This document shows positions 10,201-17,563 of a stretch of DNA of 64,000 nt, one piece after another. The notes beneath the pieces were generated by a model. That model was not told the DNA's origin. It ran no database searches and was given only the letters and a program-made list of their open reading frames with translations. The translations under genes were made by a program, and so were the position numbers. Position 1 is the first letter of the stretch, and every line of letters starts with the position of its first letter. Origin of the DNA: JAGVJT01 sp964513205 (GTDB lineage: Bacteria > Pseudomonadota > Gammaproteobacteria > Legionellales > Legionellaceae); the NCBI GenBank assembly GCA_964513205.1, contig CAZELP010000002.1:90214-154213 (forward strand), written 5' to 3'.

Positions 10201-11041
10201 TCCAAATCTTGATCTTGAAGTAGAGTCCCTATATTGGGGAGAAAAGTCCCTGGGTAAATTGAATTTACAAGGGGGCTCGCAGAAAAATAAATGGCTATTG
10301 AAAGACGCGACTTTAGAAGCAAAATCTTATGTATTGACTTTAAATGGGAATTGGTTGAAGCAAGATTTAGTGGATAAAACCGATTTAGATGCCACACTTA
10401 AAATTCGAGATTTAGCTGCCTTTCTAAGTATTTGGGATGTTCCTTCCGTGGTGATGGCCAAAGATGGTATTTTGAAGTTGAAAGGTGGATGGCCAGGTGA
10501 TTTTCGGGATTTTTCAGTGAGTCGTGTTTCGGGTGATCTGGCTTTGGTTTTAAAAAATGGCCGAGTGACGCATTTTGACCCGGATACAGAGAAAAAACTG
10601 GGTCTTGGTAAGTTGTTGAGTATTTTAAGTTTACAAACTATTCCTCGACGCCTAAAGCTTGATTTCAGTGATTTGGCTTATGATGGCTATAGTTTCGATC
10701 AATTTGAGGGCAACTTTACCATTAAAAATGGAGTGATGAGTACGAACAACAGCACCATTGATGGCCCCGTTGCTTTGGTCACAATGAAAGGTAATTTGGA
10801 CTTAGATAAACACTTATACGATCTCGATTTGCATGTTTCTCCTCATGTGACTGCAAGCTTACCTGTCGTGGCAACCATTGCAGGTGGTCCTATCGCCGGG
10901 ATTGCGACTTGGGCAGCGAGCAAGATCATCAATGAAGGGGTTGATAAAGTAACTGGATACACATACACCATCACGGGTCCATGGCTTGAGCCAGTTGTTC
11001 AACAAGTTCATATTTATCGCAAGAAACCAGAAAAATCTTGA
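7208..11041 (+). CDS. yhdP: YhdP-type AsmA-like envelope protein (TIGR02099 family)
   Basis: This is a very large (about 1277 residues) inner-membrane-anchored protein of the YhdP/AsmA-like group. Its relatives form long periplasmic hydrophobic grooves thought to move phospholipids to the outer membrane. It has one N-terminal membrane helix (about residues 15-40), then long beta-rich repeats. The C-terminal region includes FDPDTEKKLGLGKLLSILSLQTIPRRL and an ASLPVVATIAGGPIAGIATW segment, both hallmarks of the family. GTG 7208 is chosen because GGGAGGA lies about seven bases upstream; this start overlaps lolA by 8 bp. A strong terminator lies just downstream. Assignment to the family is firm; lipid transport is known for homologues, not shown here. 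Confidence 0.92.
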   Translation: MLKKIHRYSRHSVRYLWRLSALGLVIVAFLLTFFRMMTPWVNTHKAEVEHQLSLLLGEKVTIEQMETSWYWFQPTLKLNHVLVSDKQMPLLQLDQLLVGVNLWQSLLHWQIQPGLMLVDDVQLTLRQTESGWQIDGLKQGDRLSAIAPTSYWPVLRWLMLQQKIKIKHVSGEVYLKDGTLIPIHSLAIKAAHRRGHYRISGKLRVGPSENLTEFNIKGDMTYTADRMDTVQGDLFLSAEHFDFEGWKVFSSNLPYQLISGLGDTQIWVKLDQGRVHDVQSTLKFRDLEWIDSTHHQHQKLEYLDANIAWHPTEDGWVLSGDHVFVSLYEKSWPENAFIVEYRTAPDRYRLFVQKLKIDATLLRLIESEAIEPLKKMRLRGELRDTQFQFCEGKINSFLSRFSGLSWNSTNTLPAVKNLSGALYWEPSDGRLELDSENTVITFRKQKPLQFETINLSLDWKAQQEGWRFSLDRLILEHAHLVLSGRGIWDGYNQDSLGRLQASAEFSAKNAQTWLPYLPDAYLKPKLSAWLKHDIYRIGQANGRILVDGALNDFPFENAPGTFSINSSLENVSLAFHEEWPKVTEVDAHLTVDKRMLNADISKGKLAERVPVEKLNIHVSELGLGQETILVHGRIDAPGNDMLQYVLHSPLQKKLKKLSVLSIPDKLDLDLALAVPLYDEGTLSVNGSLLFDNNDLAINLALAPILLKHVLGTLFFNEQGLSQSLLQANLWDTVTRLQLQTVDTPKSSTEIRFSSDFDVAALNEQWHSPLLKSLKGYIPVEGLIRLVDDAKQWDSIEVKSTLEPLAIDLPAPFSKTIDTASPLSVKANFNFDQGIHLVSSWGERLNADIWFNGKNKQFKPARGLVCLNCSVAKAPTTSGVILEGNFQTLDWATWQKTFSRFSENSADTLSFELFQSIRLSIHSLTLLGQTYEDLLLKIHQSQTLWSVLMQTKDGVLADLIYDSAKNTVTGKIKKFVYTPSPASKEEKEEKKIPLSPNQIPNLDLEVESLYWGEKSLGKLNLQGGSQKNKWLLKDATLEAKSYVLTLNGNWLKQDLVDKTDLDATLKIRDLAAFLSIWDVPSVVMAKDGILKLKGGWPGDFRDFSVSRVSGDLALVLKNGRVTHFDPDTEKKLGLGKLLSILSLQTIPRRLKLDFSDLAYDGYSFDQFEGNFTIKNGVMSTNNSTIDGPVALVTMKGNLDLDKHLYDLDLHVSPHVTASLPVVATIAGGPIAGIATWAASKIINEGVDKVTGYTYTITGPWLEPVVQQVHIYRKKPEKS

Positions 11042-11089
11042 GCAGTTTTGTATTGCCTTGTCTCAGAATCAGAATTTGATGGTTGTAAA

Positions 11090-11116
11090 AAAAACGCCGC
11101 TGGTAGCGGCGTTTTT
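11090..11116. terminator. Strong bidirectional intrinsic terminator
   Basis: A perfect 12-bp stem, AAAAACGCCGCT / AGCGGCGTTTTT, closes on a GGT loop. It has A-runs before and T-runs after, so it reads as an intrinsic terminator on both strands. It separates the convergent yhdP and mltB-like genes. Confidence 0.92.
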
Positions 11117-11123
11117 AAGTGTT

Positions 11124-12095
11124 TCAGTCGGTCTTCCTCCGACATATGCTATCTGCAAGATAACCAATTGCTCCAGCGTAATAAATTGAGTTATTGTAAC
11201 GCAAAATCATTTTATAGTTGGGATATGCCAAGAAAACAGGACCGCCATTGGGTTGGATAATACTGGCTTCTAAATCGGGATATGGAAGGGGTTGGTTGTC
11301 TTCTGTTTTGACGCCCATCGCCGCCCACTCTCGTACTGGTTTAACCGTCGTTTTCCCTTGCAGATTCGAATCAAAATTTGCGGGGAGTTTCACAAAAATA
11401 GCCCATGGCTCGTCTTTATGCCAGCCATTTTTTTTCATGTAATTGGCAATAGAAGCAAGCGCGTCTGGAATAGAGTCCCAGATGTCTTTATGTCCATCAC
11501 CATCATAATCTACCGCATATTCAACCCAACTTGAGGGTAAGAATTGTGGGTGACCGGAGGCGCCAGCCCATTCTCCTTTAAAATGATCGAGAGTGACGTG
11601 GCCGTCATTTAAAATACGCAGTGCAATAAACAGTTGTTTACGGAAAAACTCAGGGCGATTGGAGTCATAAGCCAGTGTCGCTAAAGATTGAATCACAGGG
11701 AAAGTGCCCATGTAACTGCCGTAACTGGTTTCTAATCCCCAGAAAGCCAATACAAAGCATGGATCGACTTCAAAATCTTTGCCTATTGAGGCCAAAAGCG
11801 TTTGGTTTGAGCTATATTTTTTTCGACCGATGGCAATTCGGTAACCGTCTACACGAGAGTTTCTGTATTTGTAATAACTTAAGCGATGCTCTGGCTGTGA
11901 GCGCATCAGACCCTTGATGCGTCGATTGGGTTCATGCACGTTGCTGAAAGCTTGGTTAAGAACTTCTGGTGAAATTCCTTGTTTGAGTGCTTCTTGCCGA
12001 ACATCCGCAATCCAACTATTCCAACTTTGTGTCGGTTCTGCATTGACAATGCAAGACAGGAGCCATAAACCAATTAAAAAAAATAGTTTTTGCAT
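11124..12095 (-). CDS. mltB: Lytic murein transglycosylase, MltB-like (GH103)
   Basis: Enzymes of this family cleave peptidoglycan glycan strands to 1,6-anhydromuramic acid ends. The product has 323 residues with an N-terminal export signal (LLSCIVNA before EPTQSW; the LLSC could be a weak lipobox). The catalytic glutamate lies in FWGLETSYGSYMG. The family's usual AGAMGQPQFMPSS segment reads AGASGHPQFLPSS here, with Met-to-Ser and Gln-to-His changes next to the active site. A D-rich motif (YAVDYDGDGHKDIWDS) and the C-terminal YAGAIGYLAD follow. The gene is last in a long minus-strand run, 36 bp after the MacB-like permease, and ends at a strong terminator. Anhydromuropeptides from such enzymes feed the AnmK recycling enzyme encoded at 26.8-28.0 kb. 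Confidence 0.9.
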   Translation of the reverse strand: MQKLFFLIGLWLLSCIVNAEPTQSWNSWIADVRQEALKQGISPEVLNQAFSNVHEPNRRIKGLMRSQPEHRLSYYKYRNSRVDGYRIAIGRKKYSSNQTLLASIGKDFEVDPCFVLAFWGLETSYGSYMGTFPVIQSLATLAYDSNRPEFFRKQLFIALRILNDGHVTLDHFKGEWAGASGHPQFLPSSWVEYAVDYDGDGHKDIWDSIPDALASIANYMKKNGWHKDEPWAIFVKLPANFDSNLQGKTTVKPVREWAAMGVKTEDNQPLPYPDLEASIIQPNGGPVFLAYPNYKMILRYNNSIYYAGAIGYLADSICRRKTD

Positions 12096-12131
12096 AACAA
12101 TTACCTTTTGAAATGGGGTCTTATTATGGTA

Positions 12132-13328
12132 TCACAATCGTAGAGAAACGACAGGGTCGAGTTTTGCTGCACGGTAAGCGGGGTAAAATCCGAAAAAAAT
12201 ACCCGTGATCAGCGACACAGAAAAACCAATCAGCACTGGCGTAATGTAGAATGTATAGAGCCAGTGGTTAAAATGCGCAATAATCCATGTAATCAGTACG
12301 CCAATTAATGTGCCGGATAATCCGCCGGTTAATGATAAGAACAATGCTTCCGTTAAAAATAAAAGTTGGATGTGGTGTTGTGTTGCACCTAATGCTTTTC
12401 GAATGCCAATTTCTTGTTTCCGTTCACCAACAGAAACCAACATCACATTCATAATGCCCACACCACCAACCAGCAGAGAAATACTGCCGATGGTGGCTAA
12501 AAGCAGCGTAAAAATTCTTCCTTGTTTTTCCATCCCTTCAATAATTTGTTTTGCACTTCGAATAAATACACCCAGTTTAGGGGCTTGTTTTCGTATGACA
12601 TGTTTCACTTCTTCAATCACTGTATCTACTCTAGCATTGGGGTTAATGCGTAAAATGGCGCTGTTGATCTTAAGTGTCGGATTGATAAGCGAAATTCCAC
12701 TTAAGGGAATGATGAGGGCTTGGTTAATGTCCTCATTAAAAAAACCATTCTCTTTCCAGGGAGAGGCAATACCCACAATGGTGTAAAGTACGTTTCCAAT
12801 TTGAACTTGGCGTCCGAGAGGGTTTTCAAATGTAATGTGTTGAAAATCAGCAGCAAGCTTGTATCCGATCATGCAGTGATGTTCGTATGCTTCTAGGGCT
12901 GAAACAAAATGGCCAGATTGAACGTCGATATGCATGATGCGCGCCAGCGATTCATCTGCTCCAATGATGGGGCCATTGATCGTGTGTCCGTCGTAGCTGA
13001 CTGATTGGTACAGCGTGGTGTAAGGCGCGATATCATAAACAGCCGGAATAAGTGCGGGAAACTGTTGCCAAGTGGAAAGCTGAATTTCTGATTTTTGATG
13101 TGTGGTGAGATTTGTCTTGTCATTTTGTTGGAACAAAAAAATGCCCAGTAAATCCGTTCCCATGGATTTAAATTGTTGCAAGGCAGACTCCGTTGCCAAT
13201 TGTGCTGAACTGATGAGTGCAACAATAGCTGCTGTTCCAACCAAAATGCCAAGCATTGCTAAAAATGCTCGAAGTTTTGCTGTTACAAAATACAAAAATG
13301 CTTGTTGTAAGTATCCGATCCAACTCAT
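12132..13328 (-). CDS. MacB-like ABC transporter permease
   Basis: This 398-residue type VII ABC (mechanotransmission) permease has one N-terminal membrane helix (about residues 15-40, AMLGILVGTAAIVALI), a large periplasmic MacB-PCD domain, and three C-terminal FtsX helices. The FtsX part includes GGVGIMNVMLVSVGERKQEIGIRKALGA, broken here only by listing, and the final PAYRAAKLDPVVSLR typical of MacB. In E. coli MacB the ATPase and permease are fused; here they are separate genes overlapping by 4 bp (ATGA). Together with the MacA-like adaptor and TolC-like channel upstream, it forms a complete tripartite exporter. The substrate (macrolide, lipopeptide, siderophore or toxin) cannot be told from sequence. 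Confidence 0.92.
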   Translation of the reverse strand: MSWIGYLQQAFLYFVTAKLRAFLAMLGILVGTAAIVALISSAQLATESALQQFKSMGTDLLGIFLFQQNDKTNLTTHQKSEIQLSTWQQFPALIPAVYDIAPYTTLYQSVSYDGHTINGPIIGADESLARIMHIDVQSGHFVSALEAYEHHCMIGYKLAADFQHITFENPLGRQVQIGNVLYTIVGIASPWKENGFFNEDINQALIIPLSGISLINPTLKINSAILRINPNARVDTVIEEVKHVIRKQAPKLGVFIRSAKQIIEGMEKQGRIFTLLLATIGSISLLVGGVGIMNVMLVSVGERKQEIGIRKALGATQHHIQLLFLTEALFLSLTGGLSGTLIGVLITWIIAHFNHWLYTFYITPVLIGFSVSLITGIFFGFYPAYRAAKLDPVVSLRL

Positions 13329-14020
13329 ACTCGCGTATCCATTGTGATTTCACCATCTTGAATCATAATTTTTCTCATGCATTGAGCTGCAATTTGCTCT
13401 TCATGGGTGATCAAAACCAATGTACGTCCCTCTTTGTGTAGTGCGCGGAAGAGATCCATGATTTCCTGGCTTGTTTTGGAGTCTAATGCACCAGTAGGCT
13501 CATCAGCAAGAATCACATCCGGTTGGCCGATTAATGCTCTTGCAATGGCAATTCTTTGTTGTTGCCCACCCGATAGCTGTGTCGGGCGACGTTTGGCAAA
13601 TGGCTTCATTTGCACATGTGCAAGTGCGTCAATTGCGAGCGATTCGCTTTCCTCTGGAGTGAGTCCTCGGTAGAGCATGGGCAAGGCGACATTTTGAAGA
13701 GCTGTTAGACGGGTTAAAAGATGAAATTGTTGAAACACAAATCCAATCGACTGGTTTCTGAGGGATGCAAGAGCCTCATCGTTCGCCAATCCCATTTTTT
13801 GTTCTCGCAGCCAATATTCTCCCTTATAATCTTGGTCGAGTAAGCCAATAATGTTCATTAATGTGGATTTTCCTGAGCCGGATTGTCCTAAAATCGCAAC
13901 CATTTCGCCTGGTTGAATACTCAACGATAAGTTTTTAATGACTGGAATCGCCGTTTGATTGAGGTAATAAGATTTTTCAATATCGACGAGTCGAATAATA
14001 GGCGCAGTATCATTGGGCAT
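13325..14020 (-). CDS. MacB-like ABC transporter ATP-binding protein
   Basis: This is the 231-residue nucleotide-binding subunit of the split MacB-type exporter. Walker A is GQSGSGKST, the Q-loop lies in FVFQQFHLL, the signature is LSGGQQQRIAIARAL, and Walker B is VILADEPTGALD followed by the H-loop ITHEEQ. The GALDS sequence after Walker B is characteristic of the LolD/MacB/FtsE subgroup. It overlaps the adaptor gene upstream by 11 bp and the permease downstream by 4 bp, which suggests coupled translation at matched stoichiometry. LolD is the main alternative, but the neighbouring adaptor and outer-membrane channel favour an efflux role. Confidence 0.93.
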   Translation of the reverse strand: MPNDTAPIIRLVDIEKSYYLNQTAIPVIKNLSLSIQPGEMVAILGQSGSGKSTLMNIIGLLDQDYKGEYWLREQKMGLANDEALASLRNQSIGFVFQQFHLLTRLTALQNVALPMLYRGLTPEESESLAIDALAHVQMKPFAKRRPTQLSGGQQQRIAIARALIGQPDVILADEPTGALDSKTSQEIMDLFRALHKEGRTLVLITHEEQIAAQCMRKIMIQDGEITMDTRV

Positions 14021-15155
14021 ATTGAATAGTTTCTCCGGCTTTTAATCCAGATTCAATGACAACACTGTCTCCTTCAACAGCTCCTGTTGTGACAATCCTT
14101 GCTTGAGGTTTTCCTTTGGCATCAAGAACCATGAGAATCGTTTTATTTTTGTCCTGTTTGAGCGATTGAATGGGAACAAGTAATTTATTCTGTGTTTTAA
14201 TGTTGAGATCGATTGCGGTACTCATGCCGACTTTAATGATTTTTTGAGCTGTTTCATCGAGATGTTTGATTTCGACTATGGCGGTAAATGAGGGAAGCAA
14301 ACCGTTATTTTTGTTTGATGCTTGCGCATTGATGGCGACTAATTTGCCAAGAAAAACGTGTTTGCCAAATGCAATTCCGCGAATCGTTGCTGGCATTCCT
14401 GGTTGTACGACATTCATATCAATTTCTGGAATATCAATATCAATTCGAATGCCGCTCATGTCGCCAATTAATGCCAAAACTTGGCCTGATTTTACGGTTG
14501 AACCGACCGATAGTTGCGCTTGTTTGTCGCCTTCTGATTTAGGTGGATACAGTAAAATACCTCGCCTAGGTGCTTTCAGATGGACTAAATTATGCTTGTT
14601 CATCAGCGCGAGGTGCACTTTATCAAATTCCGACAGACTAAGGCCTGCAAGCTCATCATCTGCGGTAGAACTTTCTCCCATTTTTTCCAAAAGCTCTGTG
14701 ACTTTTCTTGTGGACTGCATTAAGGTAACTCGTTCTGTATTAAGACTGGATTTTTCACTCAGATAATTGTTTTTGGACAGTAAACCGGATTGCCATAGCT
14801 CTTCTGTGCCTGAAAACTTGGTTTTTGCCATTGTGTAACTGTCTTTGGCTTTCAAGTATTCGGTTACCGTATCATGATATAGTTTTTGTAGTTCAGGCGA
14901 GTTGAGCGTAAATACCACGCTATTTTTTGAGACCCATTGACCATAGTGGTAGTGCACCGCTTCAATTGTTCCTTCAGCGGGACTTGTGATCGAGCTTTCG
15001 TGGATGGGTTGAATTGTCCCTGTAAAATGTAAGGTTTTATTCAATGTTGTCGGCATGATCACCTGTGTTTTGAACGCAGGTTCTTTGGCTTTTGAGTGGC
15101 ATCCGAAAAGTAAGCCCAAAACGGGAAGAAGGAAAGTAAAAAGAATGCGTTTCAT
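14010..15155 (-). CDS. MacA-like periplasmic adaptor lipoprotein
   Basis: This membrane-fusion protein bridges an inner-membrane pump and an outer-membrane channel. It has 381 residues from ATG 15155, which overlaps the stop of the tolC-like gene (ATGA). The N-terminus MKRILFTFLLPVLGLLFGC ends in a lipobox cysteine (Cys19) followed by His. There is a barrel-sandwich half (EGTIEAVHYHYGQWVSKNSV), a coiled-coil hairpin (about residues 100-160), the second lipoyl half (KSGQVLALIGD), and beta-barrel and membrane-proximal domains. A start nine codons further upstream is open but would spoil the signal sequence. It is lipid-anchored rather than held by a membrane helix, as in the AcrA-type adaptors. 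Confidence 0.9.
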   Translation of the reverse strand: MKRILFTFLLPVLGLLFGCHSKAKEPAFKTQVIMPTTLNKTLHFTGTIQPIHESSITSPAEGTIEAVHYHYGQWVSKNSVVFTLNSPELQKLYHDTVTEYLKAKDSYTMAKTKFSGTEELWQSGLLSKNNYLSEKSSLNTERVTLMQSTRKVTELLEKMGESSTADDELAGLSLSEFDKVHLALMNKHNLVHLKAPRRGILLYPPKSEGDKQAQLSVGSTVKSGQVLALIGDMSGIRIDIDIPEIDMNVVQPGMPATIRGIAFGKHVFLGKLVAINAQASNKNNGLLPSFTAIVEIKHLDETAQKIIKVGMSTAIDLNIKTQNKLLVPIQSLKQDKNKTILMVLDAKGKPQARIVTTGAVEGDSVVIESGLKAGETIQYAQ

Positions 15156-16750
15156 CCGTTGTACCTCAATTTGATTTTCCAATGAGAGAGTGTGGTGCCC
15201 AGGGTTTTTTCAAGAGCGGACAGTTGATTTAGATAGGCAATTTTGGCATTAATCATGCTCATTTGGGCTTGAATCAGCTGATTTTGTGTATTGCTCACAT
15301 CCAATGCGCTTGCAATTCCGGCTTGTTGTTTTTTCTTAGCAAGCTCGTACGATTCGGCCGCAAGTGCCACCTGCCGTTTGGTCAGCGCATATTGTTTCAT
15401 CTGGCTTTCTATGGCGATAATCGTGTTTTTTATTGCGGTGATCAAGATTCGTTTTGCTGCAACCAATTGAAGTTTATCTTTCTCAAGGCGAATTTTCGCA
15501 GAAATCAATTGTTGTCTACGACTAATATCATGAAGAGGGATTGTCATTGTCACACCGGCTGATTCATTGATGTTCTTGCCATTGTATATATTTTGTATTC
15601 CAGACGTGACATTATCCACGTTGGTTAGCGTTCCTGTTTGAACGTTTGCGGCCAGATCAAGTTGCCAAAGTTGTTGATTTTTTGCGACATTGTACGCACG
15701 CTCGTCGGCTCTTACACTGGCTTGTAGTGCAAGATACTCTGTGTTATGAAGCAATGCTTGTTCGATAGATGCATTTAAATCAGGAACAACCAGTTGTTCA
15801 AGCGTCACATCACTTGGAACCGCAATGTTCATATTCGGGTCCAAGCCTATCGTTTGAAGTAAGTTTTGTGCACTGGTTTCAAAGTCATTATGCGCTTGTT
15901 CTACCATTAGGTTAAGGGATTCAATTTGATAGGATTGCTGAACGTTTCCAGTGGGTTCAAGCTGTCCGGCTTCAATTTTTTTCTTATTAATTTCAAAAGT
16001 TTTTTGTGCTTCCTCAAGCTGCCAGCGTTGATTTTGAAGATTATTGCTACTCAAAATCAAGGCGCGATAAGCAACGATTACTTCAGTGATGTGATTCATA
16101 ATCGTTTGTTCGGTCATGAGTTTATTTAAGTTTTCTGCTTCGATGGCATCTTTTAGCGCGGCTTCATTCACCTCTTTCCCAAATCCTCGCAGCAACGGTT
16201 GAGTCAGAGAAAAAGTCAGCAATGGGTTGTAGTTACCAATTGCGGCGACAGTATTGTCCATTTTTAATGAGGCATTGGTCCCGAGGCCTGTTTTAAGATT
16301 GAACTCAGGTGTTGCCAAGTAACTTTTTGTATTGGTACTGCCCGCATGACTGTATCTGCTTTTTTCAAAAACGGTGGTTCCAGCCAGAGCGTATTGTAAT
16401 TCAAACTCGTTGTGTGCTTGCCGTAGCTGATAGCGTTGAACTACTCGATCCAATTCTGCATTTTGGATATTGGGGTTATAACGCAATGCGAGTAGTATGG
16501 CTTCTCGGAGTGTTAAGTGCAGTGCTTTCTGGTGTTGGATATAAGGTGATGTAGGGAGATTTATCCAATTGTCTAGCATAAACTCAGGATCGTTGATCGC
16601 TTTTTTTAGACGTTGATGTGCCTCTTTAACCCGTTGATGCTCTTCATTGGGGAGATCGACCCAGCGATAAAGTGATGCGTCAGTGTTTTTCGCAAAAGTA
16701 TTTTGACAAAAAAAGATGGCGAAAAAAATGAGAGTTAGCAACAAACGCAT
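15152..16750 (-). CDS. TolC-family outer-membrane efflux channel
   Basis: This 532-residue outer-membrane factor has a cleavable signal peptide (ending CQNTFA before KNTDAS). A roughly 65-residue charged N-terminal extension comes before the first helical repeat, which begins near LTLREAILLALRYNPNIQNAELD. The second repeat includes YNVAKNQQLWQLDL and a long coiled coil ending in LNQLSALEKTLGT. The duplicated outer-membrane efflux architecture is clear, and no lipobox is present. The ATG directly follows the apaH stop with GGAG just upstream, so it is read from the rsmA-apaH message. It supplies the third part of the MacAB-type pump encoded downstream. The charged N-terminal extension is unusual for TolC and has no assigned role. 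Confidence 0.9.
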   Translation of the reverse strand: MRLLLTLIFFAIFFCQNTFAKNTDASLYRWVDLPNEEHQRVKEAHQRLKKAINDPEFMLDNWINLPTSPYIQHQKALHLTLREAILLALRYNPNIQNAELDRVVQRYQLRQAHNEFELQYALAGTTVFEKSRYSHAGSTNTKSYLATPEFNLKTGLGTNASLKMDNTVAAIGNYNPLLTFSLTQPLLRGFGKEVNEAALKDAIEAENLNKLMTEQTIMNHITEVIVAYRALILSSNNLQNQRWQLEEAQKTFEINKKKIEAGQLEPTGNVQQSYQIESLNLMVEQAHNDFETSAQNLLQTIGLDPNMNIAVPSDVTLEQLVVPDLNASIEQALLHNTEYLALQASVRADERAYNVAKNQQLWQLDLAANVQTGTLTNVDNVTSGIQNIYNGKNINESAGVTMTIPLHDISRRQQLISAKIRLEKDKLQLVAAKRILITAIKNTIIAIESQMKQYALTKRQVALAAESYELAKKKQQAGIASALDVSNTQNQLIQAQMSMINAKIAYLNQLSALEKTLGTTLSHWKIKLRYNG

Positions 16751-17563
16751 TTAAGCTCCAGAGACACAAAAGCGTTTTTTATCATGTAAACGCAGCGCAG
16801 TCAGATTTTTCCCCCATACACATCCTGTATCTAATGCATAGATATTGGGAGTGGGGCATTGTCCGTTGAGCGCGGCCCAATGACCAAAAACAAGGGTTTC
16901 CTCTATCATACAACGATGTGGCGTTGTATACCATGGATAATGATTTTCCGGGGCATTGTTTACTTCACCTTTATATTGCAGTTGCAAATTCCCTTCTTTG
17001 GAACAAAAACGCATCCGAGTAAACGCATTGCAAATGAAGCGTAATTTTTCTTCCGGAGTCTTGGCATTGCTCCAAATCGACGGTTGATTGCCGTAAAGAG
17101 CGGATAAAGTTGCATGGATGGAATCAGATTGCAGGGCTGCCTCTAGGTATCGCGCTTGTGTTTCGGCTTCTTGCAAACTCCACGCAGGATAAATACCTGC
17201 GTGACTCATGACAATTTTAAGCGCTCGATCGTGGTACAACACAGGTTGAAATCTTAACCAATTGCAAAGCTCATCACCATCATCCGCTTTTAAAATATCT
17301 TGAATCGTGTCTTCTGAGTGAGGAGAGTGTTGATTGAAAAAACAATGCAGTAATTGAAGATCATGATTGCCAAGGGTAATGCGTGGTTTGATGGGGAGAT
17401 TGTAGATGAACCGAAGTGTTTCTAAAGACGCAGGTCCGCGATTGACTAAATCTCCAACAAACCACAAGCGATCGTGACGATCGTCAAACTGAATGTGATC
17501 AAGCAGTCGTTTCAGCGGCTCGATGCATCCTTGTACATCGCCAATTGCGTATTCATTTGCCAC
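16751..17563 (-). CDS. apaH: Symmetrical bis(5'-nucleosyl)-tetraphosphatase (Ap4A hydrolase)
   Basis: ApaH splits Ap4A into two ADP and also removes Np4 caps from RNA in E. coli. The metallophosphoesterase motifs are all present: GDVQG, GDLVNRGP and GNHD near the N-terminus, and FGHWAALNG plus LDTGCVWG near the C-terminus. From GTG 17563 the product has 270 residues; GGTGG lies five bases upstream. A GTG nine bases earlier (17572) is open but has no ribosome-binding sequence. It overlaps the TraI_2-domain gene by 11 bp. In E. coli apaH also lies downstream of rsmA (ksgA), so the linkage is ancestral. What is new here is the gene inserted between them and the efflux genes after. Confidence 0.95.
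   Translation of the reverse strand: MANEYAIGDVQGCIEPLKRLLDHIQFDDRHDRLWFVGDLVNRGPASLETLRFIYNLPIKPRITLGNHDLQLLHCFFNQHSPHSEDTIQDILKADDGDELCNWLRFQPVLYHDRALKIVMSHAGIYPAWSLQEAETQARYLEAALQSDSIHATLSALYGNQPSIWSNAKTPEEKLRFICNAFTRMRFCSKEGNLQLQYKGEVNNAPENHYPWYTTPHRCMIEETLVFGHWAALNGQCPTPNIYALDTGCVWGKNLTALRLHDKKRFCVSGA

Noticed and set aside
12310..12786. Long plus-strand frame opposite the MacB-like permease
   Set aside because: It is antisense to a well-supported gene and has no family resemblance; a codon-bias shadow. The same applies to 14266-14766, 1140-1532, 20379-20774, 30258-30542, 31170-31526 and 37410-37784.
12132..14020. LolCDE instead of a MacB-type exporter
   Set aside because: The permease has one FtsX set with a large periplasmic domain and is linked to an adaptor and outer-membrane channel, which Lol systems do not have.
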